Shown here: piece after piece, positions 8,662 through 18,146 of the stretch
Layout: each line of letters opens with the position of its first letter
Numbering within the stretch: position 1 is the first letter of the stretch
NCBI GenBank assembly: GCA_012960505.1
Contig: DUBC01000007.1
Coordinates: 1 to 64,000, forward strand
DNA: 64,000 nucleotides
Origin: Verrucomicrobiales bacterium
GTDB lineage: Bacteria > Verrucomicrobiota > Verrucomicrobiia > Verrucomicrobiales > DEV007
Direction: 5' to 3'
Made by a program: the position numbers and the translations under genes
The notes under the pieces: generated by a model
What the model saw: the letters and a program-made list of their open reading frames with translations, nothing else
Database searches by the model: none
What the model was told of the DNA's origin: nothing

Positions 8662-9741
8662 TTAGCTTAATCGGCGCAATCGTGTCACGCGACCAGTAGA
8701 GACCCACTCAGCAACGAAAATATTGCCATCATCATCAAAGCAGGCGTCGTGTGGATGGACAAACTTGCCTGGAAGCCATTTTTTGGAATCGTTGCGTACT
8801 CCTTTCACTTTCTTGGTAACCCGTTCAACGTCATCCCCGAGTCTTGCTACTACTTCATTCTTATCATTGAGTAAGGTGACCCGTGCATGAAGTTCGGGAA
8901 CTAGTAGAAGGTTTTTCCATGAGTCTATATTGGCTGGAAGTCCATAACCTGGCAGAGTCTCGACGTACTTTCCTTCCATTGTGAAATATTGGAGGGTATG
9001 ATGTGCTCTGTCACAGACTACGATTTGTTGTTTTCTTCCAGGTCTGCGGTCGATCCATATTCCGTGAGGTGTATTGAATTTACCTTTACCTCCTCCTGGA
9101 CCGCCGAATTTAGAGACCCAGTTAGCATCCTTGTCGTAACGGTGGATGTAAAATGATCCGTAACCGTCCGCAAGGAGAAATCCGCCATCGTCAAGGAACG
9201 CAAAATTGGTTGGCATGAATGCGTCCCTTCCCCAGCGCTTTACTCGGACAGTGTCCTCATCTTTTCTGTAAACACCACTTTCCATTGGTGCATATTTCTC
9301 CCATACGGTTTCGCCTTTGAGTGTCATTTTGGCGAAAGATTTTACTTGTTGGTATGAGCAAACATAGAGGAACTGATCTTTCCCTTCTGTGCGGACTTCG
9401 ATTCCGTGTCCACCGCCCTGAAACTGATTCCCAAATGCTCGAATGAATTCACCTTTTTGATCAAAAACGAAAATGGAAGGGTGGTCCTTTTTGTTTGCGT
9501 GACCTTCGTGAATGACATAGAGCAGCCCTTTTGCATCAACGGCTACATTGTGTGTCGTTTGCCAGGAATATTTATCGGGTAATTTTGCCCAGTCGTGTTG
9601 GACTTCGAAACGATGTTTACCTTTACCTATAATAACGGATTGGCTTCCTTTTTGTCCTAGCAGTAATTGCGGCATTGAAATGCCAGCTCCGGCAGCGGTT
9701 GTGGTTGTGAGCAGGCGTCGGCGAGTAATGTTATTTCTCAT
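8662..9741 (-). CDS. Tat-exported NHL-type beta-propeller protein
   Basis: The 359-residue protein begins with a twin-arginine-like signal (ITRRRLLTTTTAAGAGISMP). The body has repeating propeller blades of the NHL/SMP-30 type: 'HNVAVDAKGLLYVIHEG', 'IFVFDQKGEFIRAFG', 'FGGPGGGKGKFNTPHGIWID' and 'FVHPHDACFDDDGNIFVAEW'. The last is characteristic of NHL proteins related to peptidyl-amidating lyase. No catalytic set could be confirmed. It lies upstream of the PhoD-like gene on the same strand and is probably co-transcribed with it. A role in periplasmic binding, or as a lyase or lactonase, is inference. Confidence 0.75.
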   Translation of the reverse strand: MRNNITRRRLLTTTTAAGAGISMPQLLLGQKGSQSVIIGKGKHRFEVQHDWAKLPDKYSWQTTHNVAVDAKGLLYVIHEGHANKKDHPSIFVFDQKGEFIRAFGNQFQGGGHGIEVRTEGKDQFLYVCSYQQVKSFAKMTLKGETVWEKYAPMESGVYRKDEDTVRVKRWGRDAFMPTNFAFLDDGGFLLADGYGSFYIHRYDKDANWVSKFGGPGGGKGKFNTPHGIWIDRRPGRKQQIVVCDRAHHTLQYFTMEGKYVETLPGYGLPANIDSWKNLLLVPELHARVTLLNDKNEVVARLGDDVERVTKKVKGVRNDSKKWLPGKFVHPHDACFDDDGNIFVAEWVSTGRVTRLRRLS

Positions 9742-9882
9742 ATTAATTAGATAGTATCGAGATACATCTTAGCTGTCTGCCTATGTGAATCAATCCAAGG
9801 ATACAGTTTCCTTGACCTCAATTCTTTGTGTGCCAATTAGCTCTCAGGAGAGTATGGTTAGCTATATTGAAAGTGTGGACAG

Positions 9883-12189
9883 CTATTCGGAAAGTCTAAC
9901 TCTGTAAAAGACGGCCTTAGCTCCAGCGAGAATGTCATCATCAGTATAACTGGTCACTTTTTCAGTAGCCAAAGAGCTGTCATCTAACTCTTCCCAGTCA
10001 TTAGCTTTAAAATTGCCAATTGCTCGGTCAATCGCGTATGTTATTCCTGGGTTAGAGTTCCATGTAATAATTAACTGACCGTCCTCGGAACGAGTTATCG
10101 TTTCAATGCTAAAAGGGGTGTTGTTATTAATACTCATGACGCCGCTAGTCATGATTGACTGGATCTCTTCGGCATTGAGAGAGGTTCGAAAGAGTCCGAC
10201 ATCGTCGATGAGTCCTGACCAACGGAAACTAGTTCCTAAGTCACCGCCTCCCCCGATATGGAGGTCTTCGTCTTCATGAGTTAATTCATCATCGATTTCA
10301 CTATTGTTGGGACTAAAAGAAATAGGGGTTGAAGTGCTGACTTCAGATCCATCAATGTAAAACACTTTGGTATTTGAATTACTATCATAGGTAATTGCCA
10401 AGTGGTGCCATTCATCTATTTCTACGGGGCCAACGTTCATGCCGTTCCATGCTCCGTCAGAGCCACGGCCTCCGCCGTTCCAGAATGACCATTGACCGTT
10501 TGGATTATTATAAATGATCCAACCGTGGCGGAACGCTCCGCCAGGAGCAACATCATCACGGTTAGTTATGGGGGACCGGTAAGAGCCTCCTGCTGCCGAA
10601 GGGTTAACCCATAAAGTCACGCTAAAATCCTCGGTATTTAGTTGGGGGTTCCACGGGATGTCAATGTGTGAAGATCCATTAAAGAGACTAGCGCCTCCAG
10701 TGGCTTCGTTTGCTCCGCTCTCACCAAAATTGATTGTTCCTTGCACAATTCCATCGAATCCGTTCCCTGAATTATCACTCGCGTCTTCATCCAGTGACCA
10801 CCAAGCTACTAATGGATTTGTTATTTCGACTTCTGCAGATAAATTGACAATAAGAGTTTCACTTAATGCGTCATTACTAACGATTTCAAGTTGGGCAGAG
10901 AACCGGCCGGCGTCTTGTTTGGGGTCGAAGCCTAAGGCAATGCTTCCGACCTCGCTGGCTGCTTCTAAGGATGGTGGAAAGCTCAGGACTGAAAAATTAT
11001 CAGCATCCTTTCCAATGATGGAAACCTTTAACAGGTTCAGTTCACGTGATGTTCCGTCATTCTTTATTTGTATGTTAGCGGCCTGTGGACCTGAGCCAGA
11101 ACTGAAAACTCCGAAATTAAATTCTTGTACGATGTTAAGGCTTGGATCATGTACTGTTGCTAATATATCAACTGTTAATAATTCTCTGTTAGGATCATTG
11201 CTATAGATTTCAAGCTGCGTTTCGAACTTTCCGGATTCGCCTCTGGAATCAAATCTAATTTCAATCAGACTTTCAGAGCCAGGTTCGATGGGATCGGGGA
11301 TGGTGGTGATCGTAAAATTTGAAGAGTTGAGTCCGACAATTTCGATCGAATCAATCACTAGGTTTATCGTTTCGCCGCGGTTTGAAACTTCAATAGTGAA
11401 TGATTCTGATGCTTCTAGTTCTGCAGTAAATTTTGAAGGGACGTTAATTCTAGGATCAACTAGGGTGCTGCTGATACCATTTTCCATAATGTTGTTAATT
11501 TCCTCTTCAGCAAGAGATTCATCCCAGAGGCCTACATCATCAATGTCACCTGAAAAGAAAAAATTAGCGCCATCATCCTGTCCAGCACCTAGGTGCAAAT
11601 CCATTGCTCCTACGGTGCCGTTAGGACTGTACTGGTTTGGGGCCGAGTCAGACCCTTTCTCCGTACCGTTGATCCATATTGTTTTTGTTTCAGTTTCTGA
11701 ATTATAGGAGATTGCTATATGAGTCCATTCATTGATATTTATAGTGCCTCCAGACAGAGTGTCCCATCCTGGGACACCATCTCCTGTCCAAAAATTCCAA
11801 TTCCCTGAACTGTCGTTGTAAATAATGTATCCATGAGTTGACTCGCCACCGTTTACATCATTCCTGCTAGTGATTGGAGAAGCGTAACCGTTTGTTGATG
11901 TGGGTTTTGCCCATAAGGTGACAGTGAAACTTTCAGGATTCAAATCAGGGCTAAAGGGGATATCAATTCGACCATTGTCAGGAAAAGAGGCTGCGGTTGC
12001 CGTGCGGTTTGATGCTCCAATATTTTCAAATAATACGATGCCGTTAGTGATTTGTCCGTCATGCCCGTTTCCAGTAGCGTCCTTGCCATCGATGTCTAAA
12101 GGCCAGTGAGCTACAAGATCTGCGTTTGATGAAATAATGGTCAGTGAAAAAAGTAAGAATGTGAAATAAAATTCTTTTAGCATCTTCAT
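9883..12189 (-). CDS. Large secreted protein with two LamG domains around two choice-of-anchor modules
   Basis: The product has 768 residues. Residues 1-23 are a signal peptide. LamG domain 1 spans about 24-245 ('LVAHWPLDIDGKDATGNGHD' to 'GDIDDVGLWDESLAEEEI'), two Ig-like choice-of-anchor D/ASH-type modules span about 250-455 ('ESFTIEVSNRGETINLVIDS' and 'AANIQIKNDGTSRELNLLKV'), and LamG domain 2 spans about 460-685 ('LVAWWSLDEDASDNSGNGFD' to 'GLIDDVGLFRTSLNAEEI'). A C-terminal fibronectin-like tail ('GQLIITWNSNPGITYAIDRA') follows. The two LamG domains resemble each other closely and look like an internal duplication. Such proteins bind glycans at the surface. No catalytic domain is present. 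Confidence 0.8.
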   Translation of the reverse strand: MKMLKEFYFTFLLFSLTIISSNADLVAHWPLDIDGKDATGNGHDGQITNGIVLFENIGASNRTATAASFPDNGRIDIPFSPDLNPESFTVTLWAKPTSTNGYASPITSRNDVNGGESTHGYIIYNDSSGNWNFWTGDGVPGWDTLSGGTININEWTHIAISYNSETETKTIWINGTEKGSDSAPNQYSPNGTVGAMDLHLGAGQDDGANFFFSGDIDDVGLWDESLAEEEINNIMENGISSTLVDPRINVPSKFTAELEASESFTIEVSNRGETINLVIDSIEIVGLNSSNFTITTIPDPIEPGSESLIEIRFDSRGESGKFETQLEIYSNDPNRELLTVDILATVHDPSLNIVQEFNFGVFSSGSGPQAANIQIKNDGTSRELNLLKVSIIGKDADNFSVLSFPPSLEAASEVGSIALGFDPKQDAGRFSAQLEIVSNDALSETLIVNLSAEVEITNPLVAWWSLDEDASDNSGNGFDGIVQGTINFGESGANEATGGASLFNGSSHIDIPWNPQLNTEDFSVTLWVNPSAAGGSYRSPITNRDDVAPGGAFRHGWIIYNNPNGQWSFWNGGGRGSDGAWNGMNVGPVEIDEWHHLAITYDSNSNTKVFYIDGSEVSTSTPISFSPNNSEIDDELTHEDEDLHIGGGGDLGTSFRWSGLIDDVGLFRTSLNAEEIQSIMTSGVMSINNNTPFSIETITRSEDGQLIITWNSNPGITYAIDRAIGNFKANDWEELDDSSLATEKVTSYTDDDILAGAKAVFYRVRLSE

Positions 12190-12299
12190 TGGCTAATGAT
12201 AAAAAACAAAGGGCTTACAAGGAAGTGTTAATTTTAACAAATAACAATAGGCTTATTATGCCTTGGGTGTGCTCATTATCTACTGAAATCAACTGGGAA

Positions 12300-13559
12300 T
12301 TAGCGTCGAGAAGCAACCTTAATTTTGTACAGGTTTTTCGCTGTTCGAATATAAATTGAGTTATTATCAATTGCTGGTGTGGCCATGAGTTGTCCTTCAG
12401 TTAATTTATTTGTTGCGACGACTTCAAGTTTTCGAGCTGGTTTGATTATAGTACATACCGTGTCCTCATTAAAAAAATAAATGAGACCGTTGGTATGAAT
12501 TGGTGAAGCTGAGAAAGAACCTTTCATGCGTTCCTGCCAAAAGAGCTTTCCGGTCTTGGCTTCGAGGCAAGAAATGTATCCGTTCCTATCAACCACAAAT
12601 AAAAGTTCTCCAACTATTAACGGAGAGGCCCTCGGCGGCATTCTCTTTGATGATTTCCACGCAATATGAGAATCAGTTACATCACCATTACCGTCTGGAC
12701 GAATCGCCCATAGTTCGGGTCTGTCACGGTCGATCATTGTAAAGACTAGGCCTTCTCCATAAACTGGACGAGGAGCGATTGACCAACCACGGTGCAGTGC
12801 TTTCCAGAGTTCTTTTCCGTTCTGTGGGTCGTATGAGAAAACACCCTTCGCTCCAATGCTTACCATTTGCTCTTCTTTTCCTCGTGGTATTATTAATGGG
12901 GTCCCATAAGCTTTCCTCTGGTTAACCTGAACACTGCTAAAGTCAATTGAGCGATTTGTTTTCCATGCTGTTTTTCCCGATTCTTTGTCTAGAGCGATAA
13001 CATATTGAACATCCCTTCCATCAACATTGAATATTAAATAATCGTTAAATAAAAACGGGGAGCTAGCGGGCCCAGCACCATTTTCATGATCGCATTTAAG
13101 ATCTCTACGAGTCCATATTATATCCCCACTGGAAGTGTCTATGCAGGCTGTCCCATAAGTTCCAAAATGAACGTAGGCGCGGCTCTCTTCAATGACTGGG
13201 GTTGGTGAGGCATAAGTATTGTCGATTGTTATGGCTTGTGGCGATTCGACATCAAATACATGAATGTCATAAAGAATTTTTCCGGTCTCTTTATCAACGC
13301 AAAGGGCAAACATTTTCTTACCATTCTTAGTTGCCGTTGTCATCCAGATCTGATTGTTCCAGATTACGGGAGAAGACCATCCACGATCATGTATGGCTGT
13401 TTTCCATGATATATTTTTATTTTCACTCCATTCTAATGGGAGTGAGGTGGTATTGATGTGACCGTTCCCTTCGGGCCCACGGAATTGAGACCACTGCTCA
13501 TTTGCTAGGCTCATTGTGCAGCCAATTGCAGTAACCAGTATGAATAATATTACTTTCAC
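12300..13559 (-). CDS. Secreted PQQ-type beta-propeller protein
   Basis: The 419-residue protein has a Sec signal (MKVILFILVTAIGCTMSLA) and a seven- or eight-blade propeller built of PQQ-like repeats. Blades show the tryptophan-docking pattern: 'QWSQFRGPEGNGH' near 22, 'FALCVDKETGKILYDIHVF', 'VIALDKESGKTAWKTN', 'FSYDPQNGKELWKAL' and 'ISCLEAKTGKLFWQER'. The 'WSQFRGPEGNG' opening is typical of the Planctomycete/Verrucomicrobial PQQ-binding-like proteins. I see no ligand set proving PQQ-dehydrogenase activity, so a binding or assembly scaffold role is more likely. The ThuA gene lies 48 bp upstream on the same strand and is probably in the same transcript. Confidence 0.8.
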   Translation of the reverse strand: MKVILFILVTAIGCTMSLANEQWSQFRGPEGNGHINTTSLPLEWSENKNISWKTAIHDRGWSSPVIWNNQIWMTTATKNGKKMFALCVDKETGKILYDIHVFDVESPQAITIDNTYASPTPVIEESRAYVHFGTYGTACIDTSSGDIIWTRRDLKCDHENGAGPASSPFLFNDYLIFNVDGRDVQYVIALDKESGKTAWKTNRSIDFSSVQVNQRKAYGTPLIIPRGKEEQMVSIGAKGVFSYDPQNGKELWKALHRGWSIAPRPVYGEGLVFTMIDRDRPELWAIRPDGNGDVTDSHIAWKSSKRMPPRASPLIVGELLFVVDRNGYISCLEAKTGKLFWQERMKGSFSASPIHTNGLIYFFNEDTVCTIIKPARKLEVVATNKLTEGQLMATPAIDNNSIYIRTAKNLYKIKVASRR

Positions 13560-13607
13560 TTATTGGGAGGATATAAGTTTCAGAAATTTGTTATAGTTTC
13601 CCTTTGG

Positions 13608-14393
13608 TTATTTCTTTTCTTTTACTTGGGTCGAATTTGCTGCCCATTTAATTCCTGCTATTAGGTGCTTCCGTGCAAATTCATTATCAATTGAACGGAC
13701 GTCGTGCCCAAGTCCGGTGAATAAATAGCGACCTTTTCCAACTTTCCGGCGCCAGCAAATTGGATGATCGTCTCCCATTGGTTTCTTGCCTACATAACTC
13801 GGATGTTCTCTGATTGGGGTGTAGCTTTTTTCATCGAGTCGGAGCAGTACTTCTACACCGGGGAGGTCCGTCACGGACCGATTAAAGCAAAGCCAGTCAG
13901 CGGTGTAAGTGAATTGATCTTTCTTTCCTGCAAGGAGCGGATCCCCTTCAGCCTTTGGATCAACTAAAAATCGGGCTTCCATGTAATCAGAATCAGAATC
14001 AAAATCGCACCCTGCAATTTTAATTAATTCTGGCCATGTTCCGTTCTGCACTATTCCTGCATGCATTGCCATTATTGCTCCTCCTCCGTCGAACCAATTT
14101 ATGATCTCTTTTTGAATCTCTGTGGGGATATTCTCACCTAGGTTTGTGGAGTTATTAAGAAGTAATAAGTTATAGTCCTTAAGATTTTCATATTTCAGGT
14201 CAGCTGGATTCTCCGTCACACTGATGTTGATATTATGTTTTGCGCCTAGCCGAACCAAAAATCCGTTCAATTTAGGTATTTCAGGGTGTCTATACCATGC
14301 AGTTGCCGAGTAAATAATGACATCGATTGGCTTGGACAGTGATATGGGTAACGAAAAGCAGTATATTAATGAGATTGCGAGGAGTCGTTTCAT
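13608..14393 (-). CDS. Secreted ThuA-domain protein
   Basis: This 261-residue protein has a signal peptide (MKRLLAISLIYCFSLPISLS). A single ThuA domain (class I glutamine-amidotransferase-like fold) fills the rest: 'IDVIIYSATAWYRHPEIPKL' at the start, 'YNLLLLNNSTNLGENI' near 95, 'FDGGGAIMAMHAGIV' near 130 and 'HPICWRRKVGKGRYLFTGLG' near 210. ThuA proteins are linked to trehalose or disaccharide use in rhizobia, and in this phylum are found beside sugar dehydrogenases and PQQ propellers; the reaction is unproven. It heads a probable two-gene unit with the PQQ propeller gene. Confidence 0.8.
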   Translation of the reverse strand: MKRLLAISLIYCFSLPISLSKPIDVIIYSATAWYRHPEIPKLNGFLVRLGAKHNINISVTENPADLKYENLKDYNLLLLNNSTNLGENIPTEIQKEIINWFDGGGAIMAMHAGIVQNGTWPELIKIAGCDFDSDSDYMEARFLVDPKAEGDPLLAGKKDQFTYTADWLCFNRSVTDLPGVEVLLRLDEKSYTPIREHPSYVGKKPMGDDHPICWRRKVGKGRYLFTGLGHDVRSIDNEFARKHLIAGIKWAANSTQVKEKK

Positions 14394-14547
14394 TGAATTA
14401 ATGATTCAAAATGCATGAATGCTGATTGTCGAGCGTTAACCGATTCGAGCTAACTTAAATAAGTATAAAACAGCTTTTAGTAATAATGTTGGTAATGGAT
14501 TTAATATTGAGTGTATCATTACTTTATAAGTTTTTGCTACCTAGTTT

Positions 14548-16692
14548 GTGAAAGAAAAAGTTAAAGGGACCATAAGTGACTTCTCTTATCTCAAGGAGAT
14601 TCAATTAGGAGGTATTGGCAAGACTATAGTAAGTTGCCTTTGCGCTTCAATTCTTTTGATCGGCGCTTCAATGCCTTTGTATGCAATAGATTCACTGAAT
14701 GGCATTCATTCAGTGTTCGATTCACATTGTATCAAATGTCACGGTAAGGACGGTAAGGTTAAAGGAAAGGTCAACTTGAAGGAATTGAAATCGAGTAATG
14801 CCCTTTTAGCTAAGCCTAATCTAATCGAAACTCTGATCAAGGTTTTGAAAGATCGCGAGATGCCTCCAGAGGATGAGCCACCTTTGCCGGAAGTTGAACG
14901 AAAGAATATGGTGGTCTGGTTAAAGGGAATTCTCAGTGAGTCCCTCAAAGATGAACCGTTTTTGCATACTCCGATTCGTCGAATGAATCGGTTCCAGTAT
15001 AATAATGCTGTGGTGGATTTATTAGAGTTGGATCGTGAAATATTCAGACTAAATGAGCGGTTGATGCGTCGGCGTGAGGATTACTTCAAGCCCGAAACCA
15101 GAAAGATGCCAACCCAAGTACGCGTTTCCAGTCGACCACTGAGTAAGGACATAGACAATCAACGTCCAGAAGGATTCAAGGGTGTGGCATCATTTCCACA
15201 GGACAAGCGAGCCGAGCATGGTTATGATAATCGAGCTGACCATCTAACGCTCTCGCCGTTATTAATGGAGTCTTTTCTTAACCTCAGTCAGACCATCTCA
15301 GAGAGTCCAGATCTGAACTCTAAAGAGTGCCGCAGTTGGCCTTGGCTCTTCGCATCTCCTGATGCTGGAACTGAGGAAAAAATAGAAGAAGTCATTCATT
15401 CTAGGCTCACAAAGTTTCTTCGACGTGCATTTCGTGGGCCAGTTGATCCAGTGACACTAAATCGATTTATTAAATTCGCCTTAAAGCAGCACGGTGATGG
15501 GGCTTCATTAGAAAATACAATGAGGAGTGTGGTCGGAGTAGTTCTTGGCATGCCTGATTTTCTCTATTTTTATGAAGCTCCCAAAGTTGAAACTATTGAT
15601 GATAAAGGAATCAATGCTCAAAGTATTGCCGATTACGAATTAGCTTCGCGTCTAGCATTGTTCTTCTGGAGTAGCATCCCTGATGATTTGTTGCTCGATT
15701 TGGCAGAGAATGGTCAGCTAAGTGATTCAAAAGTTCTCAGTTCTCAGATTGATCGGATGTTGAATGATCGTAGGTCGAGTAGATTCTGTGACAACTTTCC
15801 AGCGCAGTGGTTGCAGCTTGATCGTCTAATTACATCGGTGCCTGACCCTAAAAAGTTCCCTTACTTTTATCTTGTTGATGGGTATCGAACTAGCATGCAT
15901 ATGTTGCCGGAACCGTTACTTCTATTCGAGACTATTTATATTGAGGACCGATCGATAGTTGAGTTACTGGATCCAAAGTTCACCTGGGAGAACGGTATGT
16001 TGAAGGCTAATTATGAGGGCCATTCCAAGGCTGGTCATGACGTTGTGACTCAGCTCTTTAAGAGAGTGCCGTTGAATGATCCACGTCGAGGTGGCGTCAT
16101 TACTAATGCGGCTGTCATGACGATGACGGCGACTCCTACCAGAACTCAACCAATTACCCGTGGCGCATGGATCAATGCGGTAATATTTAATGAGCCGCCT
16201 GAGCCGCCTCCTGCTGATGTTCCGCCCCTACCCGAAGCTAATACCGAGGAGCTAGCCAAACTCACTATTCGAGAGAGGTTAGCCGCTCACCGAGAACGTG
16301 AGGATTGCGCGGGTTGCCATAACAAGATAGATCCGATGGGCTTTGCATTAGAAAATTATGGGCCGACTGGAGTTTGGCGTGATAAGTATGAAAATGGCCG
16401 AGATGTCGATGTTAGTGGGGTTCTATTCAACCAGCATGAGTTTAAAACATTTTTAGAATTCAAGCAGTTTGTAATTAAGGAAAAGCACCGCTTTGTTCGT
16501 GGATTCATCGCGCATCTATTGTCTTATGCTTTGAGTCGAGAATTGGGCCCTGCAGATTCGCCCGCGCTTGATGAAATGACGGCTCGGGCAATCGCGGGAG
16601 AGGACAATATGCGAGTTGTCCTAAAGAGCATAGCCATGAGTGAGCCTTTCCTAATGAAAGATAATTTTAAGAAAAAAGATTCAAGCAATTAG
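14548..16692 (+). CDS. DUF1592-type multi-domain cytochrome c protein
   Basis: The product has 714 residues from a GTG start. A hydrophobic segment at about 26-46 serves as signal peptide; the first 20 residues may be extra. The domain order is that of the DUF1587/1592/1588/1585 family: an N-terminal cytochrome domain with CIKCH (61-65) and 'EMPPEDEPPL' near 110; 'RRMNRFQYNNAVVDLL' (DUF1587) near 145; the DUF1592 block with 'ELASRLALFFWSSIPDD' near 370; DUF1588 with 'VPLNDPRRGGVITNAAVM'; a second heme motif CAGCH near residue 590; and 'DPMGFALENYGPTGVWRD'. These periplasmic proteins pair with DUF1552 partners and are thought to act in extracytoplasmic polymer or sugar oxidation; this is not shown. 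The DUF1552 gene follows after 80 bp. Confidence 0.85.
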   Translation: MKEKVKGTISDFSYLKEIQLGGIGKTIVSCLCASILLIGASMPLYAIDSLNGIHSVFDSHCIKCHGKDGKVKGKVNLKELKSSNALLAKPNLIETLIKVLKDREMPPEDEPPLPEVERKNMVVWLKGILSESLKDEPFLHTPIRRMNRFQYNNAVVDLLELDREIFRLNERLMRRREDYFKPETRKMPTQVRVSSRPLSKDIDNQRPEGFKGVASFPQDKRAEHGYDNRADHLTLSPLLMESFLNLSQTISESPDLNSKECRSWPWLFASPDAGTEEKIEEVIHSRLTKFLRRAFRGPVDPVTLNRFIKFALKQHGDGASLENTMRSVVGVVLGMPDFLYFYEAPKVETIDDKGINAQSIADYELASRLALFFWSSIPDDLLLDLAENGQLSDSKVLSSQIDRMLNDRRSSRFCDNFPAQWLQLDRLITSVPDPKKFPYFYLVDGYRTSMHMLPEPLLLFETIYIEDRSIVELLDPKFTWENGMLKANYEGHSKAGHDVVTQLFKRVPLNDPRRGGVITNAAVMTMTATPTRTQPITRGAWINAVIFNEPPEPPPADVPPLPEANTEELAKLTIRERLAAHREREDCAGCHNKIDPMGFALENYGPTGVWRDKYENGRDVDVSGVLFNQHEFKTFLEFKQFVIKEKHRFVRGFIAHLLSYALSRELGPADSPALDEMTARAIAGEDNMRVVLKSIAMSEPFLMKDNFKKKDSSN

Positions 16693-16772
16693 AGTCAATT
16701 AAATGCTAAGTAAGTATTTTCAAATTGTAAGCCGAATGATTTACCAAGCAATTAACAAAACGCATTATTAAG

Positions 16773-18140
16773 ATGAGAGATAACGATACTATTGAAACTG
16801 TTTCGCGTCGTAAATTTATAACATGTACCGGTGGAGCGACCTTGAGCTTGCCCTGGTTGGAAAGCTTTGCCGATACGAGCAAAAGCAAAACAGAGAATCC
16901 AGCTCAACGTTTAGCTTTCTTTTATCTTCCTAATGGGATCACGCGCCGCGGTTTCTTCCCTGGTGAGAGTGATCGTCCTTTACCTCCGTTCGCTGGGCAG
17001 AACAATGTATGGAGATTTGAAGGGAAGACGGTTCCTCCTGGCAGTCATCAACTGACTCTTACTCCGACATTAGCGCCTTTGGATAAGATGCGAAAAAAAA
17101 TATCGGTCATCACTGGAATGGATCGCACGTTCCAACACGGTACAGATTCTCATGCCCAGTGCGCGTCTTGTTTTCTGACCAGCGTTGCCCCATATGAGGT
17201 CAAAAACTCGGCCTATCCACTGACCCGTACTCTGGATCACGTAGCTGCTGATAGTATTGGTACGACGACGCCGTACTCGACGCTCGAATTGAGCTGTAAT
17301 GATCACAAGAATAACATCGAGTCGATTTACTTTGATAATATGTCCTGGTACGGGACTGGCCACGTTGCACCATCGATGAGGGATCCACGGAAAGTCTATG
17401 ACCGGTTGTTTGGGACACAATCACACACTCGCTTTCGTAATATAACGGATCTTGCCCTTGGCAATGCGAGCCAACTACAAAAGCGTTTAAGTGCCGAAGA
17501 TCGTCAGAAATTCGGAGAATATTTGGAATCGATACGAACCATAGAGACAAGAATGGATCGAATTGAGAAAATGAAATCGGAGTTGGCTGAAGCTAAAATT
17601 AAACGGCCCGCTGAGCACTTGCCACGTAACGAGTACATTCACTTAATGGGGGACCTTTTAGTTACGGCATTGCAAAATGGACTCACAAATGTAGGCACTC
17701 TAATGCTTGGGCCTGAGCGTTGGACAACACCCACTAATTGGGAAGGTATTTTGGACAAGCCTTACAGTCATCATGCTATGACGCACTCTATTGGTAACCA
17801 CCTTGAGCATCTTCTTCTGTTGGACCGTTTCCATGTGTCTGCCTTTGCTAGACTCCTCGAACGAATGGATCAGATCAAAGAAATTAACGGTACCACACTA
17901 CTAGATAATACCATCTTTACGTTAGGTGCTGGCATGGGGGATGGGACAACTCATCAGTACAATGACCTACCATTAGTTGTTGGTGGAGGGGGTGGAGGTA
18001 AGTTAAAAATGGGCAAACACGTTCATTGCAAGAGGGGTACGCCTCTTGCGAACCTGTGGCTAACTCAACTCAAGGCCTTGGGAATTAAACGAGACAATTA
18101 TGCCGATAGCACTGGAACGGTCTCTGAGATTCAGGCCTGA
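16773..18140 (+). CDS. Tat-exported DUF1552 protein
   Basis: This 455-residue protein carries a Tat-type signal ('VSRRKFITCTGGATLSLPWL'), the usual start of DUF1552 proteins. Family signatures follow: 'RLAFFYLPNGITRRGFFPGE' near 45-64, 'DKMRKKISVITGMDRT' near 103, 'TDSHAQCASCFLT', 'STLELSCND' and 'MTHSIGNHLEHLLLLDRFH' near 335. The C-terminal part includes 'DNTIFTLGAGMGDGTTHQYN' and a glycine-rich loop. The fold is related to the alkaline-phosphatase-like DUF1501 group; the function is unknown. It is co-directional with the DUF1592 gene, the standard pair in this phylum. Its 3' end is 6 bp from the convergent desaturase gene. A diverged copy of one section lies at 19461-19569. Confidence 0.85.
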   Translation: MRDNDTIETVSRRKFITCTGGATLSLPWLESFADTSKSKTENPAQRLAFFYLPNGITRRGFFPGESDRPLPPFAGQNNVWRFEGKTVPPGSHQLTLTPTLAPLDKMRKKISVITGMDRTFQHGTDSHAQCASCFLTSVAPYEVKNSAYPLTRTLDHVAADSIGTTTPYSTLELSCNDHKNNIESIYFDNMSWYGTGHVAPSMRDPRKVYDRLFGTQSHTRFRNITDLALGNASQLQKRLSAEDRQKFGEYLESIRTIETRMDRIEKMKSELAEAKIKRPAEHLPRNEYIHLMGDLLVTALQNGLTNVGTLMLGPERWTTPTNWEGILDKPYSHHAMTHSIGNHLEHLLLLDRFHVSAFARLLERMDQIKEINGTTLLDNTIFTLGAGMGDGTTHQYNDLPLVVGGGGGGKLKMGKHVHCKRGTPLANLWLTQLKALGIKRDNYADSTGTVSEIQA

Positions 18141-18146
18141 GTGGAG

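Noticed and set aside
10658..11707. Long open frames on the + strand opposite the double-LamG gene
   Set aside because: They have no recognisable domain and mirror the codon pattern of the real gene on the other strand.
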